Shown piece after piece: positions 1-7,590 of a DNA stretch of 14,354 nucleotides (within the stretch, counting starts at the first letter, position 1; each line of letters opens with the position of its first letter). A model generated the notes under the pieces. The model was not told the origin of the DNA. It worked only from the letters and a program-made list of their open reading frames with translations, and did no database searches. The translations under genes and the position numbers were made by a program. The stretch comes from an uncultured Bacteroidales bacterium. Lineage in GTDB: Bacteria > Bacteroidota > Bacteroidia > Bacteroidales > Muribaculaceae. The stretch covers positions 1-14,354 of the forward strand of contig URZM01000040.1 in the NCBI GenBank assembly GCA_900552315.1, written 5' to 3'.

Positions 1-1
1 G

Positions 2-1030
2 CGCTCCCTGGGCGCGCTCATGCTCGCCGCCGTCGGCACATCGGCGTTGGCCGGATGTGACGCCATCATGGATGACGAGCCGGAACCTTGCCCCGTGGGC
101 CTGGACATTCGTTTCGTGTATGATTACAACCTGGAGCGCGCGAACGCCTTCCCCTCGCAGGTGGACTGCCTGACCGTGCATTTCTATGACGCGGACGGCA
201 ACTATGTCATGACGCGCACCGAGACTACGGACGTGCTGGCCGACGAGGATTACCGCATGACGGTGGACCTGCCCGAGGGTGACTATACCATAGTGGCATA
301 CGGCGGCGTGGAGTGCGACAAGGCCTCGTTCAGCCATACGCAGGTGCCGCAAGCCGGTTCGCACAAGACCGACCTGGGCATGTACCTGCATCCTCAGGCC
401 CTGGAGCCGGGCAATCCCGCCGGGCATCTGCATGACCATTTCTACGGGGCGCTCGACGTGCATGTCAAGCGTGCACCGATGCGCGGACAGGTCACCGTGA
501 AGATGATGAAGAACACAAACCATTTCCGCCTCATACTCCAGCACATGACATACGAGCCGCTGGACGGACGCGACTATGAGTTCAAGATTACCGACGACAA
601 CTCACTGTTCGACCACGAGAACATGCTCGTGGACAACGGGCAGATCACATATACGCCCTGGGACACCGGCGCCATAAAGGTGGGCACGGCGGAGGACGAC
701 CCCGAGCTGGCGCTCGAAACCCCGACACGCGCCATCACCGAGGTGCAGATAGCATACGCCGACCTCAGCACCTCACGCCTGATGACCATGCGCTCGCCGC
801 GCCTGAGCGTGACCCACAAGGCTTCGGGCACGGAGCTTATCAGCATACCGCTGAACAATTATCTGCTGGCCTTGCGCAGCGACCATTTCAGCTGGTGCGG
901 CAAGCAGGAGTTCCTGGACCGCAAGAGCGACTGGCAGCTATTCTTCTTCCTCGACGACCCGCGCCACTGGAACAGTGCCTTCATACGCATAGACGACTGG
1001 ACGGTGCGCATAAATGACATAGAACAATAA
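2..1030 (+). CDS. Mfa2/FimB-family fimbrial anchor lipoprotein (5' partial)
   Basis: This is probably the outer-membrane anchor and assembly-terminating subunit of a type V pilus. The reading frame is open from base 2, and the first visible ATG (20) lies inside a hydrophobic signal sequence, so the true start is almost certainly upstream of the window. A lipobox ends in LAGC with the lipidated Cys codon at 56-58, followed by acidic residues. The mature part is about 320 aa of predicted beta-rich sequence. It contains the segment LPEGDYTIVAYGG, typical of a first Mfa2/FimB transthyretin-like domain, then HDHFYGALDVHV, and a second beta domain ending in a W-x-V-R-I strand. Length and segment order fit the Mfa2 family (roughly 300-330 aa). 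The downstream neighbours are two more fimbrial lipoproteins, which supports the call. In related loci the main shaft gene usually precedes the anchor gene, so it may lie just outside the window. Confidence 0.85.
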   Translation, partial: RSLGALMLAAVGTSALAGCDAIMDDEPEPCPVGLDIRFVYDYNLERANAFPSQVDCLTVHFYDADGNYVMTRTETTDVLADEDYRMTVDLPEGDYTIVAYGGVECDKASFSHTQVPQAGSHKTDLGMYLHPQALEPGNPAGHLHDHFYGALDVHVKRAPMRGQVTVKMMKNTNHFRLILQHMTYEPLDGRDYEFKITDDNSLFDHENMLVDNGQITYTPWDTGAIKVGTAEDDPELALETPTRAITEVQIAYADLSTSRLMTMRSPRLSVTHKASGTELISIPLNNYLLALRSDHFSWCGKQEFLDRKSDWQLFFFLDDPRHWNSAFIRIDDWTVRINDIEQ

Positions 1031-1059
1031 TCGCGGCCCTCGGGCGCCGTTCTCCTGAC

Positions 1060-2469
1060 ATGAGAAATTGTTTATACATCATATACGCAACTTTGATTAT
1101 GGCGTTGCTGTTGCCCTCATGCGCTTCAGACGAAATGCCCGGAGTCTCTGACGCGTCGCCGGTCTACAGCCGTATGGTGCTGTCCGTCGCGCTGCCCGGA
1201 CCGCAGGGCGGCTCAGACAGAACGCGCGGGGATTTCGACAATTTCGACAACGAAAACGACAAGTGGGGCCAGCCGGGCGAAAACATCGAGCGGCTCCGTG
1301 TCATAATCCTGGACAGCCGCGGAGGTGTGGAGGTTAACACGCTTTACACGAATCTGGACGACGCTGTCAGCGCCGGCCAGTATGAATACAGGGTGCTCAA
1401 CCATGACACCAAGACGGTGATACTCTTGGCCAACGAGGACGGCTACAGCGTGGAGACCGATGGAGGACGGGTGTCGGCCACCGACTATTTCGGAGCCTTC
1501 AACGTCAACTCACGCATGGACGTGAACGAGCTGCAGCGGCTCAGGGTACGTATGGACGCCAACGCTGACGCCTCTGACCCGCACGGCATGACCATGCGGC
1601 GGCCGCTTCCCATCACGGCTGTTTACCAGGAGCATATCTCCACAAACGACGAGAACGAGGTGGTGGAGCGTCAGTACGACATGCACCGAGCCGCCGTGAA
1701 ATACAGCTTCCGGATCATAAACAAGTCCAAGTTCGACCATAAGCTGGAGGGCATACGCATAAGCCGCGTCACGGACGAGGAGTTCCTGTTTCCCAACGCC
1801 GAGTATGAGACAAACTCGCTCGGCCATCAGGTGATACGCTCTTATTCCACCCCGTCCACGGCCAAGGAGAGCGAGTATTCCTACTCCGGCTTCTCGCTGT
1901 TCCTGCCCAAGCATATGGAGCAGGCCCTCAAGGCCATAGACCCTGTCTATGTGCCGGAGGGGTTGGCGGGAGGCCAGCCTTACAAGGTGTCCATCACGCT
2001 CAACAGCGCTCCCCTGGCTATATGGGGAGAGCTGAAATGGCGCATGCCGGGCCAGGACGTATTGCTGTCAGCCCCGATGACGGACCTGCCGCGCAACACG
2101 CATGTGGTTGTGAACATCACCATCAAGGACGACAACACATTTGAGTTCACGGCCGACGTGCAGCCATACTCCTCCGTGAAGCTCGACCCCTTCTTCGGGC
2201 TGGAGCGCGACAAGAACGGGAACATCATAGTGGAGCGCCATCCCGACGGGACTTTCGACGTGATAGAGAACGGCGAGATTGTGCGCAAGGACAGCGACGG
2301 GGACGACGTTATAGGCTGGTTCACCGACGGGTCGCTGTACTGTTGCGAGAAGGTCCTGAAGGATTACCTGCACGACGGCACCGAGGTGGACTACATCTAT
2401 TATTTCGAGAAGGACTATGCCGGGGGCAACATGATCATAATACGCCGGAGGCACCTATCACCAGGATGA
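1060..2469 (+). CDS. Fimbrillin-like lipoprotein, N-terminal and central part (frame broken near 2440)
   Basis: Likely a pilus subunit of the FimA/Mfa1 fold: a shaft-like, accessory or tip-proximal protein. The signal peptide ends LLLPSC with Cys21 as lipidation site. A first beta strand (about residues 36-46) is followed by an RTRG site (Arg54, Arg56). In type V pili, arginine-specific cleavage after this strand exposes the groove for donor-strand assembly; that role here is inferred. The segment IERLRVIILDSRGG and the long beta-rich middle fit fimbrillin domains. The strand containing VQPYSSVKLDPFFG resembles the usual end of a fimbrillin, yet the frame continues with an acidic extension. 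It then stops at 2467 after a basic, out-of-character tail (IIIRRRHLSPG). Sequence in the +1-shifted frame from 2441 to 2854 continues the extension, so the intact protein would be about 597 aa. It starts 29 nt after the anchor gene, presumably in the same operon. Confidence 0.75.
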   Translation: MRNCLYIIYATLIMALLLPSCASDEMPGVSDASPVYSRMVLSVALPGPQGGSDRTRGDFDNFDNENDKWGQPGENIERLRVIILDSRGGVEVNTLYTNLDDAVSAGQYEYRVLNHDTKTVILLANEDGYSVETDGGRVSATDYFGAFNVNSRMDVNELQRLRVRMDANADASDPHGMTMRRPLPITAVYQEHISTNDENEVVERQYDMHRAAVKYSFRIINKSKFDHKLEGIRISRVTDEEFLFPNAEYETNSLGHQVIRSYSTPSTAKESEYSYSGFSLFLPKHMEQALKAIDPVYVPEGLAGGQPYKVSITLNSAPLAIWGELKWRMPGQDVLLSAPMTDLPRNTHVVVNITIKDDNTFEFTADVQPYSSVKLDPFFGLERDKNGNIIVERHPDGTFDVIENGEIVRKDSDGDDVIGWFTDGSLYCCEKVLKDYLHDGTEVDYIYYFEKDYAGGNMIIIRRRHLSPG

Positions 2470-2491
2470 CCTGCCGACCCATGACCACGGG

Positions 2492-2854
2492 ATGGATGAC
2501 CGCGCGCTGTTCGTGCTGACCAAGACGGGAGATTTCAAGTATGTGAAGTATGTCGACGGCGCCGCCGTATACAGCGACACGGACATGAAGGGAGACAAGA
2601 TCATACAGGCCAACGGCTACCAGTTCCGCAATGAGGGTGACATGCGCAAGTACATAGGTTCCTATGTTGTGGAGCTTGCCGACGGCACCGAGGAGCTGCG
2701 CTATTACAAGGACGGTTCCAAGCTCGACTGGGAGACCGGTGTGCCGGCATCCTACTCCACCCGTTCTTCCGCCTCTGTCTCCCCGTCCCGCAAGAAAGAG
2801 ATATTGCGGCGTATGCGTCGCGCAAACGCGAATCCTTTTACTGGTATTAGATAA
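2492..2854 (+). CDS. C-terminal fragment of the frameshifted fimbrillin-like protein
   Basis: This is a 120-aa open frame from ATG 2492. Its reading frame is actually open from 2441, directly after an in-frame TAA at 2438-2440, and the codons 2441-2491 already encode similar sequence (YAGGTYHQDDLPTHDHG). It has no signal peptide, unlike all its fimbrial neighbours. It repeats the style of the preceding protein's tail: DG-turn motifs (ADGTEELRYYKDGSK), many Tyr and Asp, and a basic Ser/Arg-rich end. I therefore read it as the displaced C-terminus of the gene that starts at 1060, separated by a one-base insertion or a sequencing error. Independent translation as a short protein cannot be excluded. 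It ends 22 nt before the next fimbrial gene. Confidence 0.6.
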   Translation: MDDRALFVLTKTGDFKYVKYVDGAAVYSDTDMKGDKIIQANGYQFRNEGDMRKYIGSYVVELADGTEELRYYKDGSKLDWETGVPASYSTRSSASVSPSRKKEILRRMRRANANPFTGIR

Positions 2855-2876
2855 TTTTTGCTGATTTTGCAATAGC

Positions 2877-5800
2877 ATGAAAGCATTTCTTAGACATATA
2901 TATCCGCTCTTTCTGGCGCCGCTGCTTTTGCTGTCCGGATGCTACGACGACACGTTTGAGGATTTCAGGAATCCGGGCGATTACCCCGAGGGTGATGTGC
3001 TCGTGGAGATGCGTATGGATTTCGAACCCTTCGCCGCCAGGTCCGTGGGCACGCGCTCCAACCCCGGCAACACTTTGGACCGTCTGGACGACCTCTGTCT
3101 GGTCGCATACGACATAGACGGCAATCTTATGGAAGGTTTCCCCGTGCAGATAACGGAGGCGGAGCATGGGCTGAAGACCGACCTGGTGCCGCGCGAGAAC
3201 GGCGACGCCTCCAACGGCGACAAGGCCGAGGACAAGACCTGGCAGGCCACATTCAAGCTCCAGGTGCCTTACGGCAGGTATTACATCTACGGAGTGGCCA
3301 ACCTTGGCACTTACGACAAGTCCGGCAACGTGCTGCGCACTACGATGGACGAGCTGGGGGAGGGCGGCAAGTATCATGACGCGCTTCAGAACCGAGAGAC
3401 CTTTCTGGCTGTCAGGACCAAGTGGGATGCCGACAACTGCCTGAACAACGGGGAGATGCTCGGCTATTTCACCGACGGGAGACAGTCTTCCCCCACCACC
3501 GGCAAGCAGATGAACGACAAGACCGTGGACGTGAACCGCCCCGGCATGACGCTGCACTGCTGGCTGCGCCGCTGCGCCTCCAAGGTGACCATAGACTTTG
3601 ACGGCAGCGCCCTGAGCGACAAGGTGACGATATACATAAAGAGGGCCACCATACATGACATCCCCGACGGATGCGCCATAGGCATGCCGAACAACGCTAA
3701 CGCCACGGACCCGAAAATCATCACATACAAAGACGCCGACTACCGTCCGGACAATACGGGTGACCATATAGACTACGGCACAGGGGCTGACTACAACTCC
3801 TGGCCCGCCATCACCAACCATACCCCGTATATAATGGAGAACGGCCAACGCAAGCAGTTCCACAATTATGAGTCCGAGGCCCTGTTCCTGTATGAGAACA
3901 TGCAGGGCGACAATGACGAGCCGAAGGGCAACAAGGAACAGCATGCAGGGTCCGACGGCTTCGTGATAGGTGCCGATGACAAGAAGGACAACGTGCCTTA
4001 CGGCAGCTACATAGAGGTGGAGGCGTACTATGAGCGCCAGATGCTAACCAACGAGAAGTCCAAAGGCAAGATCATCTACCGCTTCATGCTCGGCAAGGAC
4101 GTGCTCAAGAACTTTGACGTGGAGCGCAACTACCACTATAAGCTCACGCTGTGCCCGCGCGGGTACGGCAACGACGTGGACTGGCACATAGAGTACAGGG
4201 AGGAGAGCGGGTTCGAGTACAAGGACCCCTACTATGTCTCCTACCTCTATAACCACGACTCCACCATGCGTTTCCGCTACACGCCCCCGCAGGGGGAGGA
4301 GATAGACCATCTGGAGGCTGAGATTGTCGAGAACAACTGGTGGCCCGACGACACCAGCGCCTCCTATTACAAGGACGCCGTGACGGCGCAGCTGCCCGGC
4401 CCCGGGAACGTTTATCCCGCCTCCCACGAGTTGGCCGGGCGCATGAAATATCTGGGCAACGGATTCCTCTCGCTCTGGGAGACGGACGACACAAACCTGG
4501 GCTTCAGCGACATGGGGGTCTCGCGTGATGGATGGGCCGGAACGGCTTCCAACCAGTACATGAACGACAACTATTTCTACAAGTCCTCCAAGTCCACCTC
4601 GAATCGTGACCGGAGCAAACGCACATATTATTTCAACGGCCAGGGCGACGACACCAACGCAGGCCGCGAGGCTTATACCCTGCAGAAGCAGCAAGACGAC
4701 TCATACATGATAAACATCCCCATGTTCACCAGGGCCAAGACTATGGTCAAGGAGTCCGGCTACACCGGCAACAACCCGTACGAGTCTTCCTCGCGCACGG
4801 CCAGGGTCAAGGTCACGGTTTACCTTAAAAAGGATGGGAAAATCGTAGGCACGGACCAGAAAATCCTGAGGATAGAACAGGTGCCCCGTATCACCAACCC
4901 CAAGGGCATTTACCGCCGTTCAGGAAACAATGAGAATTTCGAGGTGGTGCTCACGCAGAAGAAGTCTGACAACGGCACCGAGTTCGAGACATTCAAGTCC
5001 GACGGCCCCTGGATGGCCGAGGTCATAGGTGACCAAAACTTTATAAACCTCAACGGCCGGAGCACCATCAAGGGCAACAACGACGAGATCAGGTTCAATG
5101 TCCGGTTCAACAAGATGAACCGCGACGACAAGGTGCGCAACGCGGTGATACGAGTACGCTACCATAATTACTCGTGCGTTCACCTTATATTCGTGCGGCA
5201 GGGATACTCCTCGCAGCAGATGGTCAAGACCTCGCCCCGGGCCGGCGCGACCCCTGCGGAGTGGCATACATGCAACCTGGTGGCATATGACGCAGCCACC
5301 GGCGAGTATGTCGAGGCTTCGGACCCCCGCGACGAAGGATCCATGTTCAAGTATGGCAACCTCACGGACGGCATAGACGTGAGCAGCAATTACTATAACC
5401 AGGACTGTACCGCGCCCTCGAATTTCCAGACGGTGCCCTCAAGTTACGACAAGGCTTCTCCCGACATCATGAAGCCGTCCAAGAACGCGTTGACATGGAC
5501 AGGCATAAAGGCCAAATATAAGAATGCCGACGGCAATGTGCTGACGTTCCCGTCGGATGCGGGGGTGGCGCAGATGTGCAATTTCGAGGAACTATACAAC
5601 TCTCCCAACATAGAGCATGGATTCGGCGTGCTGTATGCCGACGGAGCCACCACCACGCAGCTCTCCTCGCGCGATGTCTACGGCTATTGCAGACATGACG
5701 CGGACTGCGGGAAACGCGGCATGTGCGGACTGTTCGTATATTATTGGGACAGGAACAATTCGGCCGATCCCTTCACCGCGCGAAACCTCTTCTTCCCCAT

Positions 5801-6206
5801 TGGCCGCTCGGGCTACGGACACCGCGCGCACTGGACCGGCAACGCCTCCCGGCACGGGGTGCTTAGATATGCCTGCGGCCGTTACAGTGAGAACAAGACT
5901 TATTATACCCCGCTCTTCTATGACCTGTATATGCGGAGGGGCGCCATCTACTGGGCGCATCAGGAGGCCACGGCCTATGACTGGGGCGCTGAAAAGGACC
6001 AGGAAGGTTGTGTCGGTATGGACATAAACTTTTTCACTTTCGACGTGAACGAGATTACCAACACCAACGTGATCAAGGACAACCAGTGGGGAGGCGCGGA
6101 GCGCCTGAAAAACGAAAACGTGGACGCCTGCTTCGTGCGGCGTGTGGGACATCAGGTCCGGGGAGTCGGGGAGTCGGCTCCTCCGCGCGGTGCGCGACGA
6201 AGATAA
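2877..6206 (+). CDS. Large fimbrial tip-like lipoprotein with BACON-like domain
   Basis: This is a 1109-aa surface lipoprotein, probably the tip or adhesive component of the pilus. The signal peptide ends LLLLSGC with Cys22 as lipidation site. The strand VLVEMRMDFEP (about 41-51) is followed by Arg55 and Arg60, as in fimbrillin-type N-termini, and LDDLCLVAYDIDGNL resembles the first fimbrillin beta domain. Residues about 704-778 look like a BACON/Ig-type fold: a Trp712 strand, then a closing strand ending RQG at 774-776. The C-terminal region (about 870-1090) has NLFFPIGRSGYGHR, GVLRYACGRY and LFYDLYMRRGAIYW, and cysteines at 938, 944 and 949. I recall similar signatures in large Bacteroidales fimbrial proteins, but have not searched for them. 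The last ~15 residues are Arg/Gly/Pro-rich and may lie outside the folded domain. The ligand is unknown. The gene closes the fimbrial cluster; a terminator hairpin begins 36 nt after the stop. Confidence 0.75.
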   Translation: MKAFLRHIYPLFLAPLLLLSGCYDDTFEDFRNPGDYPEGDVLVEMRMDFEPFAARSVGTRSNPGNTLDRLDDLCLVAYDIDGNLMEGFPVQITEAEHGLKTDLVPRENGDASNGDKAEDKTWQATFKLQVPYGRYYIYGVANLGTYDKSGNVLRTTMDELGEGGKYHDALQNRETFLAVRTKWDADNCLNNGEMLGYFTDGRQSSPTTGKQMNDKTVDVNRPGMTLHCWLRRCASKVTIDFDGSALSDKVTIYIKRATIHDIPDGCAIGMPNNANATDPKIITYKDADYRPDNTGDHIDYGTGADYNSWPAITNHTPYIMENGQRKQFHNYESEALFLYENMQGDNDEPKGNKEQHAGSDGFVIGADDKKDNVPYGSYIEVEAYYERQMLTNEKSKGKIIYRFMLGKDVLKNFDVERNYHYKLTLCPRGYGNDVDWHIEYREESGFEYKDPYYVSYLYNHDSTMRFRYTPPQGEEIDHLEAEIVENNWWPDDTSASYYKDAVTAQLPGPGNVYPASHELAGRMKYLGNGFLSLWETDDTNLGFSDMGVSRDGWAGTASNQYMNDNYFYKSSKSTSNRDRSKRTYYFNGQGDDTNAGREAYTLQKQQDDSYMINIPMFTRAKTMVKESGYTGNNPYESSSRTARVKVTVYLKKDGKIVGTDQKILRIEQVPRITNPKGIYRRSGNNENFEVVLTQKKSDNGTEFETFKSDGPWMAEVIGDQNFINLNGRSTIKGNNDEIRFNVRFNKMNRDDKVRNAVIRVRYHNYSCVHLIFVRQGYSSQQMVKTSPRAGATPAEWHTCNLVAYDAATGEYVEASDPRDEGSMFKYGNLTDGIDVSSNYYNQDCTAPSNFQTVPSSYDKASPDIMKPSKNALTWTGIKAKYKNADGNVLTFPSDAGVAQMCNFEELYNSPNIEHGFGVLYADGATTTQLSSRDVYGYCRHDADCGKRGMCGLFVYYWDRNNSADPFTARNLFFPIGRSGYGHRAHWTGNASRHGVLRYACGRYSENKTYYTPLFYDLYMRRGAIYWAHQEATAYDWGAEKDQEGCVGMDINFFTFDVNEITNTNVIKDNQWGGAERLKNENVDACFVRRVGHQVRGVGESAPPRGARRR

Positions 6207-6220
6207 CGGATAGATGAGTG

Positions 6221-6252
6221 GTTGTTATATATGAATTTTTCGCTACCTTTGC
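6221..6252 (+). promoter_or_regulatory. Bacteroidota-type promoter for the TlpA-like gene
   Basis: GTTG at 6221-6224 is followed, after 19 nt, by TACCTTTG at 6244-6251. This is an exact match to the Bacteroidota -7 consensus TAnnTTTG and a 3-of-4 match to the -33 box TTTG. The -7 box ends only four bases before the ATG at 6256, so transcription should begin at or next to the start codon. The box lies inside the left arm of a perfect 12-bp inverted repeat. Confidence 0.65.
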
Positions 6253-6281
6253 GGCATGAAAGTCGCAAAGGTAGCTTTTTT
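6242..6281 (+). terminator. Intrinsic terminator of the fimbrial operon, overlapping the next gene's start
   Basis: A perfect 12-bp inverted repeat (GCTACCTTTGCG at 6242-6253, CGCAAAGGTAGC at 6264-6275) encloses a 10-nt loop and is followed directly by six T (6276-6281). Stem, loop and T-run have the form of a rho-independent terminator for transcripts arriving from the fimbrial genes, whose last stop is at 6206. The loop contains the start codon of the next gene (6256-6258), and the right arm encodes the start of its signal peptide. Confidence 0.65.
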
Positions 6282-6792
6282 CATATTGGCCCTGCTGGCT
6301 CTCGCGGGCACAGGATGCGTGAAGGACGAGCCTGACTCATGGTCTTTGGGACCTGGGGATGATGTTCCGGAGTTCACGGCAACGCTGCAGGACGGCTCAT
6401 CCTGGTCTTCCGCCTCCATGCGGGGCAGGGGAGCGGTGCTCGTCTTTTTCAACACCGGGTGTTCCGACTGCCGCAGGGAGCTGCCGCAGGTGCAGGCCGC
6501 TTACGAGGAGTGCGCCGCAAAAGGGATGCCTGTCGACTTCATATGCATAGCCCGAGAGCAGGCCGCTGCGGACATTTCCGGCTGGTGGGACTCACACGGC
6601 CTCACCATGCCATGCTCCCCTCAGCCTGACCGCTCCCTCTATAACCTTTTCGCCTACGCAGGTATCCCCCGTGTCTATGTGGTGAGTCCCGGTGGGGTCA
6701 TCACATCGGCCTATGGGCCGGACACCGCCCCGGACTCCGCCACCCTCCTTGACGCCATACTCCTGTCTTTGTCTATGGCTGGGGATATTTGA
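6256..6792 (+). CDS. TlpA/ResA-like thioredoxin-fold lipoprotein
   Basis: This is a 178-aa membrane-anchored thiol-disulfide oxidoreductase, acting outside the cytoplasm on cysteine-containing envelope proteins. The signal peptide runs from MKVAKVAFF to AGTGC, with Cys21 as lipidation site. The thioredoxin fold follows: a strand AVLVFFNTG, the active-site motif CSDC at 69-72, and a cis-proline in GIPRVYV (Pro138) facing the active site. The order DVPEFTATLQDG...W at the front of the domain is typical of the AhpC/TSA-Redoxin-TlpA group. The length is close to a minimal TlpA/ResA domain, without the long N-terminal region of some Bacteroidota TlpA proteins. ATG 6256 is the only plausible start: no later in-frame start keeps a charged n-region before the hydrophobic core. 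It has its own promoter and seems monocistronic. The partner protein is unknown. Confidence 0.85.
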   Translation: MKVAKVAFFILALLALAGTGCVKDEPDSWSLGPGDDVPEFTATLQDGSSWSSASMRGRGAVLVFFNTGCSDCRRELPQVQAAYEECAAKGMPVDFICIAREQAAADISGWWDSHGLTMPCSPQPDRSLYNLFAYAGIPRVYVVSPGGVITSAYGPDTAPDSATLLDAILLSLSMAGDI

Positions 6793-6907
6793 TGCAGTCA
6801 CTTGGAAATCAGATGTAATCGATATGAGCGACCATCTACGTGGCAGAGGTCCTTGTCGCATGCCTGACCGTAGGGGCGCAATTTTCTGAAAAGAGTTGTG
6901 CCGCAAA

Positions 6908-6939
6908 TTTGGTTGAGTCGCGATTTATGATTAATTTTG
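6908..6939 (+). promoter_or_regulatory. Bacteroidota-type promoter for the coiled-coil protein-zapA pair
   Basis: TTTG at 6908-6911 is followed after 20 nt by TAATTTTG at 6932-6939, which matches both boxes of the Bacteroidota consensus exactly. Transcription would start near 6943, leaving a leader of about 15 nt before ATG 6959. The rest of the 6793-6946 intergenic region shows no other structure I can support. Confidence 0.65.
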
Positions 6940-6958
6940 TGGAAATTTGGGAAAGAAG

Positions 6959-7255
6959 ATGTCCGCCAAGATTCCTGAAATAGTCGACAGGCTCACAGGC
7001 AAATTGAATTTGCTGTGTGACAAATATGCGCTTGTCCGGTATGAGAGGGATGCGGCCATGGCCGAGTGCCGCGAGTTGCGCGAGCAGATGGCCGCGCTGA
7101 GAGCCGCCCTCGAGAAGGCGAACACCAAAATCAGGTTTCTGCGAGTGTCGCACAAAATAGCTCCCACAGAGGACGATGTGCTCAGGTCCAGAATCCTGGT
7201 GACCGAATTGGTGAAGAAAATAGACAAATGTATCGCACAGCTGCGCAACGACTGA
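6959..7255 (+). CDS. Small coiled-coil protein upstream of zapA
   Basis: This 98-aa cytoplasmic protein is predicted to be almost entirely helical. Residues about 5-65 form heptad-like stretches (KIPEIVDRLTGKL, ECRELREQMAALRAALEKANTKIRFL) typical of a coiled coil. After a short turn (APTED), the C-terminal helix ends in a VTELVKKIDKCIAQL pattern that I recognise from small proteins next to zapA in Bacteroidota. A divisome role alongside ZapA, similar in kind to ZapB, is a guess from position and coiled-coil character; no homology to ZapB is shown. ATG 6959 is preferred to the in-frame TTG at 6947, because it has purine-rich GGGAAAGAAG just upstream and suits the predicted transcription start. 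zapA follows after 44 nt, so the pair is probably one transcript. Confidence 0.7.
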   Translation: MSAKIPEIVDRLTGKLNLLCDKYALVRYERDAAMAECRELREQMAALRAALEKANTKIRFLRVSHKIAPTEDDVLRSRILVTELVKKIDKCIAQLRND

Positions 7256-7299
7256 CCAGGCGGTTCGCGCTTGGACGCATCCGCGCGGCGACACAAGAT

Positions 7300-7590
7300 A
7301 TGAAGGATACTGACAAGGTAAAGATGCGTATCAAGATAGCCGGCATGAGCATACCGCTCACCGTCGATTTCTCGGAACAGGACCATGTTCGCGAGACCGA
7401 ACGGCGCGTGGCCGAGCTTTTCGACAACTGGCGGCGCATGTTCCCATCCAAGTCAGAGCTGGAACTGCTGGCCATGATGACGTATCAGTATGCCTCTTAC
7501 TATCTCGCGCTCTCCAAGAACCGCGAGGAGATTGCCGACCGCCTTTCCGGATTCGAGAAGGCTGTGGACGACATCATCCTGCGTACCTGA
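7300..7590 (+). CDS. zapA: Cell division protein ZapA
   Basis: ZapA binds and bundles FtsZ filaments and stabilises the Z ring at midcell. The 96-aa product begins KMRIKIAGMSIPLTVD, the N-terminal beta hairpin of the ZapA family. It continues with EQDHVRETERRVAELFDNW, the first helix, then the long helix LELLAMMTYQYASYYLALS and a C-terminal coiled coil. This is the usual length and order for ZapA. The frame stays open well upstream of ATG 7300 (to about 7066), but that stretch overlaps the preceding gene and gives no family-like residues, so 7300 is chosen. GTG or ATG codons a few residues later are possible alternatives. Confidence 0.88.
   Translation: MKDTDKVKMRIKIAGMSIPLTVDFSEQDHVRETERRVAELFDNWRRMFPSKSELELLAMMTYQYASYYLALSKNREEIADRLSGFEKAVDDIILRT

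Noticed and set aside
2462..2472. Programmed +1 frameshifting of the prfB type at the TGA (2467-2469)
   Set aside because: The known prfB signal needs a Shine-Dalgarno-like element and CUU-UGA-C. Here the context is GGA-TGA-C with no such element, so a simple insertion or sequencing error is more likely.
2851..2876. A separate promoter (TGATTTTG, 2862-2869) before the large fimbrial gene
   Set aside because: The box has one mismatch to TAnnTTTG and I find no convincing -33 element at the right distance inside the preceding gene; co-transcription is simpler.
2847..3944. A 365-codon minus-strand open frame opposite the large fimbrial gene
   Set aside because: It has no recognisable motif and a repetitive Val/Leu/Gly/His composition; the + strand gene here has a clear signal peptide and domains.
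5617..6027. A + strand open frame in another phase inside the large fimbrial gene
   Set aside because: It is wholly internal, Pro/Thr/Arg-rich and without motifs; the main frame continues through it with family-like sequence.
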